From contig OX387190.1 of the NCBI GenBank assembly GCA_947561395.2, forward strand, positions 25,910,858 through 25,974,857: a stretch of DNA of 64,000 nucleotides, in the 5' to 3' direction. Of this stretch, positions 33,436-45,644 are shown in pieces (position 1 is the first letter of the stretch; each line of letters begins with the position of its first letter). The DNA is from Buxus sempervirens. Taxonomy: Eukaryota > Streptophyta > Magnoliopsida > Buxales > Buxaceae. The notes under the pieces were generated by a model. The model saw only the letters and a list, made by a program, of their open reading frames with translations. It searched no databases and was not told the origin of the DNA. The translations under genes were made by a program, and so were the position numbers.

Positions 33436-33797
33436 CAATAGTGCCGAACAGGGGATTGCAATGTTGGAGGAAGGATCGGCCGGAAGCAGGAAGGATGCTT
33501 GGGATGCCGAAAATCGAAGAGGACCCCCGAAGCCTGGGCAATGGCGACTGACAGTCGTTTGAAAAAAAAAAACCAGAAAAATACCGAACTAGGGCTCGGT
33601 TGCGGCAATGTGTGAAGGTCGCCGGAGTTGCAGACAGTCGCCGGCAACAATGAAAGGCGCCGGAGCTACCGGAAATGGCTGGAGAGGAAGGAGCAATCGT
33701 CGGGTGAAGGAGAAGAGGAAGATAACCGGTCTGAGTTATCGGAGAAAGAAGAAAAGAAATGAAAAGTCGCGGTCGCGCGCGACTTAAGTAAACCTGC

Positions 33798-33863
33798 GGG
33801 ATCCGGATACTCAGGCCGGATACCCGCAGACCCTTGATTATCCGGATACATTTACCGGATACC
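33798..33863. promoter_or_regulatory. Two palindromes at 39-bp period upstream of antisense gene 2
   Basis: The units start at 33800 (GATCCGG...CCGGATAC) and 33839 (TATCCGG...ACCGGATAC), again 39 bases apart. They lie upstream of the proposed leader of antisense gene 2 on the minus strand. A convincing TATA box is not visible beside them. Confidence 0.65.
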
Positions 33864-34455
33864 AAAGAAAAAAAGAAAAAAAATAGAAAAAAGCAGAAAA
33901 AAATAGAAAAAATAGAGAAAAAAAAAAGGGAAAAATAGAAAAAAAGAAGAAAAGAAAAAAAGAAAAGAAAAAAAGAAAAGAAAAAAGAAAAGAAAAAAAA
34001 AGAAAAGGAAAAAAAAAAGAGAAAAAAAGAAAAGGAAAAAAAAAGCAAACTTGTGCTACAATTTCTATTTTCTCAAAAATCCTATTTTTGTCTTGAAATC
34101 CACCTCACAGCCACGAGAGCTCTGTGGAATTTAGGACAACTTTGGGAAATGTGCCTGGTCAAAAGGATGATATCCACTCAATTTTCAACTTGGTTTGATA
34201 AAAAAATCAGTTTTTTAAAAAAAATCCTATTTTTGGGCTTAAAATCCACTTCACAGCCACAAAGGGCTCAGTGGAATTTAAGAACTCTTGGAGAGATGCC
34301 CCCTTAAAGTGAGGGCTTTTTGGCAAATCTCCACTCAAAAATGGTTTTCTACAGAAATTGAATTAAACCGAGCAAATCATGCTTAAGGGAATGCAATTTG
34401 GGCTTGTCTACTCTTTGCAGCTCACTGCTTCGCAGCTCCCGCAAAGAGGGGCAGT
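33864..34455. repeat. A-rich tract and a diverged direct duplication before the 3' LTR
   Basis: From 33866 to 34045 the strand is nearly pure purine, built of GAAAA units. The long minus-strand open frame over it is low-complexity phenylalanine/serine and not a gene. Two copies of about 150 bases follow, near 34062-34205 and 34206-34350, sharing AAATCCTATTTTTG, AAATCCAC, TCACAGCCAC, GGAATTTA and TCCACTCAA in order. Confidence 0.7.
34441..34455 (+). other. Polypurine tract
   Basis: GCAAAGAGGGGCAGT directly precedes the TGTAGACACC start of the 3' LTR. This is the primer for plus-strand DNA synthesis. The minus-strand element has the near-identical GCAAAGAGGGGTAGC at 52388-52374 before its own 3' LTR. 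Confidence 0.85.
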
Positions 34456-36718
34456 TGTAGACACCCCAAATTGCACAAACAATCATCAAAAATCATTATC
34501 TCCCGGAAAGCCAGCACAGAATTTGAAGAAAATAAATTTTTGCCTGTATCCGGATACAAGTACCCTTTCCCGTATCCGGATAGTCATACCGGATACGTGT
34601 GAGCCTTAGCGTATCCGGTACCATGTACCGGATACCTTAAGGCCCTTTGTTATCCGGTCTGATATACCATATACCTTAAGTTTGCTCAAAATTAGGGTTT
34701 TCCGAGAGCTTTTCACTTTTACCATCATGTCCCTCATTAAATGAGGGGAAATCGCGGAAATAACCTTAGGGTTTAGGTTGGAGGGGTTCTAGACATTAAG
34801 TTGTGTCTACCAATGACCTTAGCCCTTGCCTATAAATAGGAGCCTCCTCCTTGAGCAAATGAGACACAACTCTTGTTTTGAATTCTCGCAAAGAAGAACT
34901 CCAAGAGAAGAAGAAAACCGCTGTGGAATCGCCTCCAGCACTCAGGTAAGCCTCAACTTTTCTTTTATTTTCTGTCTTTACATTCCTAGATCTAGATCTC
35001 TTCTTCTACCTTTCTGTAGTGTAAAGCCTTGTTTGTATGTGTGGAAATCCTTCCCCGGCTCAAAGTATCTCAAGACTCCCCTAGCCGTAAAACGTGAAGG
35101 CGGATCTAGGAGAAACGAGACTGGGGATTGACCCTAGTGCTAGAACCTATGTAGCATAAGGCCTTTTTGATTGATTGTAAACCGTTCCATATTCAAAGTA
35201 CCCTTGATTATCTTAAAGAGAACAGAGAGAAACGATAATGGAACGAAACCCTAGGCTATGCTAGAACCTATTTTATTGAATCTATATGCATGTGTATGGA
35301 TCTTGCTAGGTTTTTTTTCACTTTTGCACACATATCACTATTTTGGCGGGATAGGCTCATATTTGGGGTTTATTGCATTTATTGTGATAAATCTCAAATA
35401 AATGGCCTCACTCAATTCTGGAATGCCTTTCGGATGATTTTGAAGTATTTGTGTTCATCTTATACGAATTTCATTTTTATCAATTTTCGGATTTGGTTTT
35501 TACTCAAAAATGGCTTAACTTGACAGCACCTGTACCCTTACTTCGGACGTCCGTAACTTCATCATCCGGATGAATTTTGGGACGATTCCAGAACCATGGG
35601 AAAGGTGAGGCTGTCTAGTTTATGTCCACCAAATTTCATGAATTTCTATCTAGCCGATTTTTGACACTTCTCTGTCGAAGTTAAGTGGACAGTTCAGGTC
35701 CAAGTACAGAACTTGTCACTTCGACGGACCGCCATGTGTTTGTTTTAAGTCCGATTCGAGTGATTTTTGTTTCTGAGTACTCCTTTATGAGTCTATTTTC
35801 AAATCCAGTTGGTTTCATAATTTTTGGATTCCATTTGAATTATTGGTAGCCGATTTACTCAGATCTGCTCATTTGCATTTTTCTGGGTAAATCTGTGATC
35901 TTCGGGGCCTGTTCGGGAGACCACCCAAGGCACGTCCGAAGGGATTTTTGTATGAGGCTAGTTTCTCTGGAAAGATGGCCATACAGACTTCCATCACACC
36001 AAATTTCACGGATTTCTATGTAGTGGATTTTTCTAGACAATTTTCCAAAGTTGCCCACTTACCACTTTTAAAAATCCCCAGCAGCAACTTCAAAGGAGCA
36101 TAACTCCTAGATTTTTCACCGGAATGAAGTGAAATTTTGCATGAAACTCTTATTTACCTTAATCTTTCAAATAGAAATGGTTTGAATCAATTTGAAATTG
36201 GATTTGAATAATTTCAAGACAAAGGATCTTACTTTTTACCAAAATTCCCGGATTTGCCTCAACTTGGTTTTTGCCACTTTTGCTTTGATTTCCATCTTTT
36301 GAGATATTCCAGAAGTGATATTGACATAAAATATGATCTAAAATCCATTTAGATCTTCATATGAAAATATCATACATTGTTCCTTTTTCAAGGCTTTTTC
36401 ATGATTTTTAGCAAGCTTCTTATTTTCTTTTTAGCATGAACATACACTTGGCAACCACTTCGTGTGGATGAATGGGGGTGCCTAACACCTTCCCCCGTTC
36501 ATAATCTAATCCCCTTACCCATCTCTGGACTTGATTTTCAAGTAGGGTTATTTTTATCCTAGAATTTGTCTTTTGGCTATTTTTGCCTACTTTTGAAATC
36601 TTTGGTGTCCATTCTCACCCCAAAATCATGAATGGTGGCGACTCTCCCAATTTTTGCGTTGAGCCCGTGTGTTGACGGAGGGACGATCACTCCGGTGATT
36701 TTTTTCCCATGTCTCACA
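34456..36718 (+). repeat. 3' LTR of the 22.4-kb element (family A)
   Basis: Colinear with the 5' LTR from TGTAGACACC to GTCTCACA. By eye there are about 14 substitutions, one extra T in the run near the 3' end and one 13-base deletion that collapses the first palindrome of the array to TATCCGGATAC. The length difference of 12 bases is fully explained by these two indels. It is followed by the target duplication ATCCC. Confidence 0.95.
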
Positions 36719-39700
36719 ATCCCCCTTACTCTTCTGGACAAAGTTAAGATACGCCCTACTCCAATTACGGCTAGGTATGATCTTTACTCCTTCAACCAAG
36801 GATAAGGGCAGTCACTATATGCACCCCGGAACCAGTAATCTTCAAGGCGGCTCCTAATCTCTTCTCTCTATACTTTGATCGCGGCTATAGGGAAATAGGC
36901 GGTAGGTATCAAGATATTGTTGGTTTTTTTTACCTTTTATTTTATTCTCATCACTATCCATCCTTGAAACAGCCGTCACCCCACAATGCCCTCAATTTCT
37001 GTAGATTCTCCATCAAACGGCCACCAGCAACGTGGCCATCGTCTATGTTGTTAAAAAATTAGGAGAAGAACCTTGGAGGACAAACCACACTCCTCTTAGC
37101 AATCGCCGGATCAGAAGTCTCCAAATCTACAAGCGGCTAGATCGTATCCAAATCGCAACGCATCCGATTTGGCGCGCGATCGGCGCCAGGGTCAAAAGTT
37201 TCCGACTCCTTGCATCAGTGCAGATGCTGGCACATCCGCGCACTCACGCGTCCCAGAGCCAAGCCGAAAATGATGGGAACAGTTATACAGAAAGTCTAGA
37301 AACATTTTCAAGATAGAAAATTGGCCTTGATTATTAAGGAGTTTTGAATCACCTAGCACAGCATTTTCCCTTTGATGGACGGCAATCCATGACTGCCAAG
37401 GGAATAATTTGTCCAGTATTCTAAGAGATGCTTGATCCAAGAAGAAGCTTAATTAATTTTGGTCTTCTATAGATCTTATTTAGCCAAATTGATGGTTTGC
37501 CTATGGAATGCAAAGAAGATGTGCTAAAATTTTCTTACGGAATGCTATTTAAGAGTTAGATAACCTTGCTGAAGAGAGATTCTAAGATTGCCAATATTAA
37601 GCTATTCGGATAGGTGCTAACACACATCTGGTCATTTAATCAATATTTAAGATCAGGATACAGCTATTAGATCTCCGGATGCTAACAAAGCAACAAAAAA
37701 AAAAATTTTACATACAAATCTTGACTTGGTGTGTAACATACTCATACCTCCAACCAACAGAAAAAGAGAAAGGGGTGGGTGTGTGGTGATGGGAGTGCTG
37801 TGGCGGGGATGATGGATATCTCCAAACACTTTCTTCTCCACCGAACTTCCTTCTCCACCAGAACCCAAGTGAACTTCCTTGTATCTATTGAAATTCCTTA
37901 TTTTGAGGCTTATAGGTGCAAATGGCTTGCTTCTTTCTAAGATACATACCCACAACTCAAGTGAGGAAGAAACGCATTTAGCTTGCTGAAGAAAGTGAGG
38001 AAGCAATCTCTTTATATTTCTGTACATGAACATGTGCTAAAATGGAACGAAATCTTTTACCATGCTTGTCTGAATTGGCATCTGCAATGGTCGTGAGATG
38101 TTGTCATGTAGAGCATCTCATGACCCGTCTTTTTTGGTTGTTATAAATGTATCAAGTGGGCCCCACACGAAAAAATAGTTGCCGTGATATTCTCTACAAG
38201 GTAGCATCTCATGGCCACATCAGGGAGAAATTCAAAGAAACATAGCAGACGATTTTGATTCAAACCTCGTTAGTCATTTTTTTTATGAAAGGAGGACTGT
38301 AACATGTTTCTCAAATGCTTACTGAGTTGCAGTCAACACCTGCAGAAGAAGCAACCCTTTTTGCGAGAAGGGACGCTTAACGAAAACATTTCTTCTGGAG
38401 CCAAAATTCGATAATAGAGCATAGAAGAGCGCAACAATCCAAGAATGATTCATCAATGATAAAATTTTCCACTTTAAGCTACGGGGACAGGTGTCAACAC
38501 ACAACTGCCTACAACTATTTACAAAGGGATGCTTAATCCACAGAAGAGCACAGCAATCCTAGGACAGGTGCTAACACACAACTGGATACAGTTATTTAGT
38601 TAACATACATAGCTGAAAAAAAAATGCCACGTAACCCAATTTGGTTAAATGAAAAAACAAAAGTGCCATGGCCTCAGCTAATCGTCAGATCTGAAACAAT
38701 TGCAAGCATTGATTTCAATGGTGCTGGCAAGGGTGGGTTACTTTCAATGTTATGTCTCAAAAACCGCCCTGTTTTTAGAAGCTAAAATTTTTCATAGAGA
38801 ATCGTTCTTAAAATTTTTTGATGGCATTTTTGTAACTTTTTGTTTGATTCATCAAATTATTTGTGGTCCATTGCCAACAGCCACCACCATTATTTGTGGG
38901 GTCGACAATTTGAAAAGTCTTGGAGAGGAAAAAGTCATGGAAGAAGGATAAGTCTTTAGAAAAAGAAGGCAAAGTAATCTTTTAGACTGACTGAAGGAGT
39001 GAAAGGACTAAGAGAGAGCACATGCTAAGAAAAAGAGAAGAACAAGGAGGGAATTAAGGGGAAAATAGCAGCAAAAGTGGTCGTCCAAAACTGACTGAGA
39101 AAGGGAAGACTGTTGTTGACACGGCAAGAGCTTCAAATCCAGGTGGTTTAGTCATTTCCTTTTCATCCAAATGCTATAAAATTATTTTCCTTTGCATTTT
39201 ATATCTTCTCATGCAGGTATAGCCTTAGTATCAGAATGGCTCTTTTATAATCTGAAATTTCATAAAAAAAAAAAATCATAACATCCTGAATTGTTGGTTG
39301 AATTAACCCATACATGTCCTTAGTGGTTTAACGCCAAGCACCTCATTTAATTTCTATCTTATTAAGTTGCTTACAAGGCATGATTTTTACTGATCAGACC
39401 CTTGGAACAACCATTCTGAGTAAATTTTTTGGGTGTCATCAGCAACCCCTCTCTTGAGATTACCTGAACTAATTTAATTCATTTGTTTATGAACCTGAGT
39501 TGCAGAAAGCAGTGGCAACTTTCTTTTCTCCAGTTTGTTAATTTATTTCTAGTTTATTCATTTGATGTCCTTGCTATTGAGCCACCAAAGTGGATGCTTT
39601 TGATTTTTAAGGGATAAGTTTTGGAGCAAGAATGCATGAGACAATGAATTAAAGAAAGAGAGTAAAAAGAAAAAAGGAAAAAAGGTAAAAACAAAATTAA

Positions 39701-40224
39701 ATTTTTTTTTTTGATTGAAATGATAGAAATTTTGTGGCCAAACATGTCACTATTTTGTTTCTTTTGGTTTTCTAGCTTTTCATTTAGATTGGACCTTATT
39801 TAATTTGGATCTTATATACATGTATATTTTTTTAAATATTTGTAAGTTTCATCATGTGTACAGTTGACTTTGTTTTTACTTTATTCCATGTAGGATGTAG
39901 CATAGCAATCCCTCATTCCTCCGATTCCTTTGTACATATGAAATGATAAAAAGTGAAACCAAAAAATAAAATAAAATAAAATAAAAGGAAAAATAAGAGA
40001 GCACATTATATGCCAAATCCAATCCATAGATGGGAACTTGCCATGCAGAATGACCCGAGGTGTTCACAGACTTCCTTGGGTCATAAGCGGGTCACTTAAG
40101 CAATCTTTGTATAGACTAGTTTGGAAAAGATGATTGCCTACACCCTTAAACCGATAGGCAGCGGCTACTCCGAAAGAACCATAAACCACATCGGACTAAG
40201 CCGGCCGAGGCACGAAAGTAGGGT
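36719..40224. other. Spacer without a supported gene
   Basis: The first part (to about 36915) continues the LTR-like fragment interrupted by the large insertion and ends near a GGTATCAAGA motif. The frame 37032-37316 has no domain I recognise. A GGTGCTAACACACA-type motif recurs near 37613, 38490 and 38568 beside GGATACAG/ACTATTTA words, a loosely repeated unit of unknown origin. 38034-38230 has inverted GAGATG / CATCTC words. Otherwise AT-rich and unremarkable. Confidence 0.4.
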
Positions 40225-40505
40225 GTGCACAACAACCACAACCAATTTCCTCATCCATCTCCACTATCATCACTACTACAACCACCACCACCATCACTAA
40301 CATCTCCTCCTCCACCACCAACTCCCCAACCTAACATCATCACCACCATCATTAACTCTACCACCACAATCACAAGCACAACCACAATCACAACCACCTC
40401 CTTGTCCAGCCCCACTACAACCACCACCACCATTACTGTGACTATCATCACCACCATTACCATCACCTCCACCGCTATCACCACCAACACCTCTTCCACC
40501 ATTCA
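40225..40505. repeat. CCA/ATC trinucleotide microsatellite, left part
   Basis: Nearly pure ACC/ATC triplets on the plus strand, with open frames in several phases and both directions that are products of the repeat. The tract continues at 42737-42846 and again at 43438-43490. The three parts are one array split by two insertions. Confidence 0.9.
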
Positions 40506-42736
40506 TGTAATGCCCCGGATCCGTGTTTTTCATTAAAGATATAACACGTCTCACAGAGATTTAGGTAAGGATCTCAATAACGGTGATCGCTGGATAATCA
40601 CACAATTTATATCACATCAGAGTGCACAAATAAAATTCTCATCCAAGCAATCTATAAAATCTTCAAATACATCAAATGGTTCTAATTTACTACCTTATTA
40701 CAATTCCCACAATTTCAATTGAACAGAGTTTAAGACTAAATAACCTACGAGTCTAAGGATTGTAGTAATAATCCTCCTCCCTATAGGTGTCAGTCGGATC
40801 TACCCAATAGGCGCCTCACCACGAAGATCTGAAAAACAAAACAACAACGAGGGATGAGATACGAATATCTCAGCGAGTGACACATGCATGCAGAAATAGT
40901 TAACACAGTTATAAGACATGCTTCGATAAATAACCAAACATTTAAACAACATATTTCCGATAACAACACAAAAGGGGTCAATGTCATGCATATTGTTACA
41001 TTGATTAATTTACATGCCAAGTAGACACTCCACACCTCCATGTACACAGTTTCGGCCTACTCAGGGTATCGGACACTCTGAAATGACGGCCTACTCAGGG
41101 TATCGTCATCCAATGCCGGCCTACTCCGGGTATCGGCACTGACAACCAGGCCTACTCAGGGTATTTGGCTGCTCTACACTGGTCGTGGCAACACACAAGG
41201 CCATGCAATTACACCAATAAACACATACCATCACATTACTAAGTTTAACAAGGATCCATGGGAAGCTAAACCCAAAACCGATAAATAACCAAATAAAACT
41301 CCGCATTTGGTACACACAAATCACAAGTTGTTCCAACCAGAACAGTAATTCCTCACAAGTGTTCCAACCAGAACATCAACTCACACAAGTGTTCCAACCA
41401 GAACATCAACTCACAAGTAAATAATATTTACAACACATTTCAAAAATTGCCATTAAGAAAAACGGGATTTAATAAAATCTCAACCAAGTACAGTGTTTAA
41501 CCAAAAAGAACTAAAATAGAATCTCCTAGTGTTTGGTATCCCGAACATCACCTACAATTAGCCCTACATTTGCCTTGGAAGCTCCTAAGAATTTCCAGAA
41601 TTTAGCTTTAATATTCTCATAGGTAATATTGTCTCTAGAGTCCTAAACAAGTAATTTGTTAAGTGCTTGAAACCTTCTATCATCAAAATCCAACTTGGTT
41701 TACTCAAACATGTAATTCGGCAAAGAAAAGGGACCATGCGCTCACCTCCTGCGCTAGGCGCGATGTGGGCGGATAGTCGATGGTCTAAAATTTTGGGTAT
41801 GCGCCTACTCGATATCAAGTGAGCGCGAGGTGAGCGGGAAGTGGGCGTGAAGTGGGTGCGAAATGGGCGCATTGGGTTTTAGTGCGCGCGAGCTAAGCGC
41901 CAAGTGGGCGGGAGCTTGGCGGGTAGTGTAATTTAACCTTGCGCCTACTACCCAAAGTGGGCGCAAGTGAGCGCCAAGTGGGCGGATACCCCCTGTATTT
42001 TTCAAGTCTCTGTTAAATGCAGATCTCCAACTCTGGCCGAACTTTTTCGGTCTGTAACCATTCCTTTAGTCTCCTAATATCCCCAGAACACATTCAAACT
42101 AGTTTTGGAATTAATCTAACACACTTTTTATTTATCCCCATTCAGTTCTAAAGAAACAATCCCTTGGACTATCTTCGTCCAGAAAACCAATGAAACTCAT
42201 TCCACAACCATATGCATTCGAAATAAAACTACGAATAATACAAACCCAGGTTTTAAAACAGTGCCACTCAGCTTTATACGCTTCCAAGTCTTGGCAACAG
42301 CAACCCCCGAAGAGCGATCCCCAACCAACAGTTCGATCGTCTGGTTGCTATAGTCGCCCAGATGTTCCTTTGAAGGAAAAGCCCTTCTGCACTTCTCGAT
42401 CACAACCACCAACCGGCAGGAACCTCCCCAACTCTTCTCTCCCAAAGAACTTCCACAACTCTTCTCTCCCAAAGAAACCTAAGAAATCGCCGCAGCCGCA
42501 ATCGCCAATCGCCAATCCTCAGTATATGCGTATTAAGAGCAAAACCCCAAAACCTAATTTCCTTAAAGTATAAATACCTTCCGTAAATAAAGTTGCTGCT
42601 CGACGAACTTTGAAATCTTTGATCTGGTGTGTGCTCGACCACCGAAACTCCTACATCCACACACCTTATTAGTTTAATTATCATTATTATTATTTATTTT
42701 TCCCATAAAATCATGAAAAATTATCGGAGTTTTACA
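40506..42736 (+). mobile_element. Solo LTR of family E, with perfect TSD
   Basis: Starts TGTAATGCCCCGGATCCG and ends CGGAGTTTTACA. ATTCA flanks it at 40501-40505 and 42737-42741. A TATA box GTATAAATACC at about 42567 sets the plus orientation. Four GGCCTACTCAGGGTATCGG-type repeats lie at about 41054-41165, three GTTCCAACCAGAAC repeats at about 41330-41405, and a GCGC-rich patch of GGGCGC/GAGCGC words at 41740-41990. It inserted into the CCA microsatellite. The family has a second copy at 47469-49895 in the other orientation. Confidence 0.92.
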
Positions 42737-42847
42737 ATTCACCACCACCATCTCCAACACCACCACCAACATTACCTCTACAACCACCACCGCTGCTACT
42801 GCAGCCAACACCACCACTCCATTTATCACCACTACCACCACCATTTG
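42737..42847. repeat. CCA microsatellite, middle part
   Basis: ACC/ATC triplets between the family E solo LTR and the hAT-like element. Together with 40225-40505 and 43438-43490 it formed one array before the insertions. Confidence 0.85.
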
Positions 42848-43437
42848 TAGGAGTGGAAGTTTGGTTCGGGTTGACCTAAATCCAAATCAAACTGAGGTAT
42901 ATGTGTACCAATCCAAAACCAAACTAAACTGATTGAGAACTGACTATCCCAACTCGAACACCGACCCCCCAAAAAATTATAAAATTAAACCCTAAACCCA
43001 AACCAACTAACCCAACCTAACTTTCACTTGGTTCAGTTTTGTTGGGGTAGGCCAATTTCACCTATTTTAATCAATAAATATAAAAATAATAAATTGTAAC
43101 TATAATTTACTTTCAATCATTTGTTCATTAATACCATGTATGTGCCATATAGTATATATTATAAATTTATAATAATAGACAATATTAATTACATAAATAG
43201 CTGCTACATATATCTTGTACCGTATGTATTCAGTTCATGTTGGAATCTAATATATGCAAGTCTGGTTTTGATTCTATTCAGTTTAATCAAGCCTTCAATC
43301 CAAACTAGCCGAACTAATTTGGCTTATTATTTTTGGAAATAAAAGTAAACCGAAAGTAATAGAACCCAAACCAAACCAACTAAAGTCTGTTTGGGTCGGT
43401 CGGTTTTCGGTTTTATCCAACCCAAGTTGCAACCCCT
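42848..43437. mobile_element. hAT-like non-autonomous element in the microsatellite
   Basis: The left end TAGGAGTGGAAGTTTGGTTC and the reversed right end TAAGGGGTTGCAACTTGGGT form an imperfect inverted repeat of a common plant hAT MITE type. Subterminal ACCAAACC / GGTTTGGGT words repeat. Flanks ACCATTTG and ACCATTAC share their first six bases, compatible with a worn 8-bp duplication. No coding sequence. Confidence 0.55.
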
Positions 43438-45451
43438 TACCATTACAACCACAACCATCACCATCACCGTCAATATCACCATCTACTATAACCGGCTAAT
43501 ACAACTATTATAATTACACCGCGTTTTTAAAACTTTACCAAGCACTTTTTTACTGATTTTTAAAATCATAATTTATTTTACCTAAATGTTTCCAAAGTTT
43601 TTTTTTCCTTTACTTGTTTCCAAAAACCTAAGAACAATTTAAAAAGTTTTTGGTTTTCAAATTATTTTAAGGAAAGAACGTTACTTAACAACCTTTGAAG
43701 CTTGGAATATGTAACTTGTCTATTTAGTAGTTTTCTTCCTTTTTTTGCAATTAGTTTTTGAGTTAGTACCATTTCCATCTAATATACATGCTAGTGCTCA
43801 TCCCTTTTCTACAGTACTTATTTACTTAATTTTTAAAAATAAAAGAAAAGTTGCCTATGTATTTATACGTATATAAGGCATATAGACTTTTTGTCCGCTA
43901 TCTATATAAACTGTAATTATTAATTAAATAATATAAACATTAATGATTAACCTTAAATTTAGCTTGTTATATGTTCAGAAACTTCATTTGTGAATTATTA
44001 AACATTAATAATTCTTAAGCATAGTTAGCCCTTTTAATAATAACATATATATAGATATATTTTGAACTCAACTCTAAAAACTTTATTTACAAAATAAAAA
44101 TAATATACAAATCATTTAAATTTTCTTATTATTGTTTTTAAATAGTTAGTGCTTTTAATAACAACGAATCATTATTATTGACAATGATTAAAAAAAGATA
44201 AATGTTGTTTTAAATGAAAATAATGTAAAATTAAACATTTGATAGGATTCTAGAAAAAGGCTCCTATTTTCTTCCTCTTCGTCTTGTTTTATTAGATAAA
44301 TATCATGATAATGAACATAAATATATCATATGATTAATTGACTAATTTTATTAGGCATGTCTTTATTCTTGTATATTTTTTTTTATAAAAATCATATTAA
44401 TAAAAAGCAGTTTTCCTTTCTCTCTAAGATAAATTATTAAAAATAAAATATTTTTCGTTTTTTTAATGATTCGTTGTACTTAATTGGGTCACTAAATAAA
44501 GTTACTTTTTTTTTTCGAGAATCCCATTGGGCTCTAAATAGAAATAGGTTTTTCTTAAAGATTGAGGATTCATCTTAATTAGGACTCTACATGAATTTAT
44601 CTTAAATATATTGGATATTCTTAATTTCAGGTGTATTTATCATCAATATTAATTAAAAATATGCATATGTTTATGTTTATGTTATCATCAATATTAATTA
44701 ATTTTCATAATTCAAATTATTAAAAATCTTTCAGTTAGATAAGTATTAGAGAGTTAGCACTTTTGAAATTAAAGGTTATAAAAGAGGATATTTTAGGTAT
44801 GTAAAAATAAAAAAACACTTTAGGTAGTTGAAGTTCATGCTTTAATGGTAGTATAGATATAGATTTATACTTATCTACGTAAAGGATTTTAATAAAAATA
44901 TAAAAGTAAATTATATTTTCCTTCTCTAATACTTATCTACTTAAAAAGAATTTTAATAAAACCCAAGCACAATTATAAAAAACTAAGAATAAATAACTAT
45001 TCTTTTTTATTAGTGTAATATTCTAATATTACGTTAATATTAATGTAATATTCTGATATTAAGTTACTATTAAAATATCCTAATTTAATGACCAAAATTA
45101 GATTATCTAATAAAATCAAAATAAGGTTATCTATCCTATATATAACGATAATAGGCTCTTTAGGAAGCTTGCCAACTATCCTGTGCCTAGGGGTGGCAAT
45201 TTAGTGGGTTGGGTCGGGCTTAAGAGCACATATAAGCACTCTAGGGCTTGCCCAAGCTTGGCCCGACCCTGATTTTGGGCTTGGAAATTATGCCCAAGCT
45301 CGGCTCTACTTGGTCCAATTTTGTTACAAATTATTATTTTTTTTAATCATGAAACAAAAAAAAAAGGCATTTTGAGGCTTTGGTTAAATCTCAAAAGAAT
45401 ACAATGAGGCCGCATGTTCATTAAAGAGGAAAAAAAACTTTTGGAGAGAGC
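43438..45451. other. AT-rich spacer with a hAT-like terminus
   Basis: No gene is supported. 43438-43490 is the last piece of the CCA microsatellite. 43500-45150 is strongly AT-rich with TAATATT repeats near 45010-45070. At 45188 a typical hAT-type end starts (TAGGGGTGGCAATTTAGTGG), followed by GGGCTT/AAGCCC words. Its other end is not in view and may lie beyond the minus-strand element inserted at 45452. Confidence 0.45.
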
Positions 45452-45644
45452 TGTGCGTACCTAAAAATTCTAGATCGCACTTAGGGCGCACGTTGGATCG
45501 TGCATGCTTCAGGACTTTCAGAGTCGCCACTGCCTGAGAAGTGCAGGCAGACACAAGGATTGTCTATCTAGGTCTAAGTCTGGTCTGCGGCTTATTAGAG
45601 ATCTAGATAAGTCCTCGGTTATGTCCGGGAAAGTCCGAAGACAC

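Larger units (their letters stand above)
14312..36718 (+). mobile_element. Full-length Tat/Ogre-type Ty3/gypsy retrotransposon, 22.4 kb
   Basis: Two LTRs of 2275 and 2263 bp in direct orientation bound the element, and the 5-bp duplication ATCCC lies at 14307-14311 and 36719-36723. A primer-binding site follows the 5' LTR and a polypurine tract precedes the 3' LTR. Domain order is gag, protease, RT, RNase H, second RNase H, integrase, with no chromodomain. The second, host-type RNase H and the very large size mark the Tat/Ogre lineage. By eye the LTRs differ by about 14 substitutions, a 13-base deletion and a 1-base T-run change, so the insertion is recent. Two spliced antisense genes occupy 27.8-32.6 kb. 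Confidence 0.95.

Noticed and set aside
33386..34048. A 220-codon minus-strand open frame.
   Set aside because: Most of it is a phenylalanine/serine run encoded by a purine-rich simple tract. It has no domain and overlaps the leader region of antisense gene 2.
37032..37316. A 94-codon plus-strand open frame that could be a small host gene.
   Set aside because: No recognisable domain, no clear promoter or splice sites, and it sits in worn repeat-derived spacer.
40225..40554. Threonine-, valine- and glycine-rich open frames on both strands.
   Set aside because: All are translations of the CCA/ATC microsatellite.
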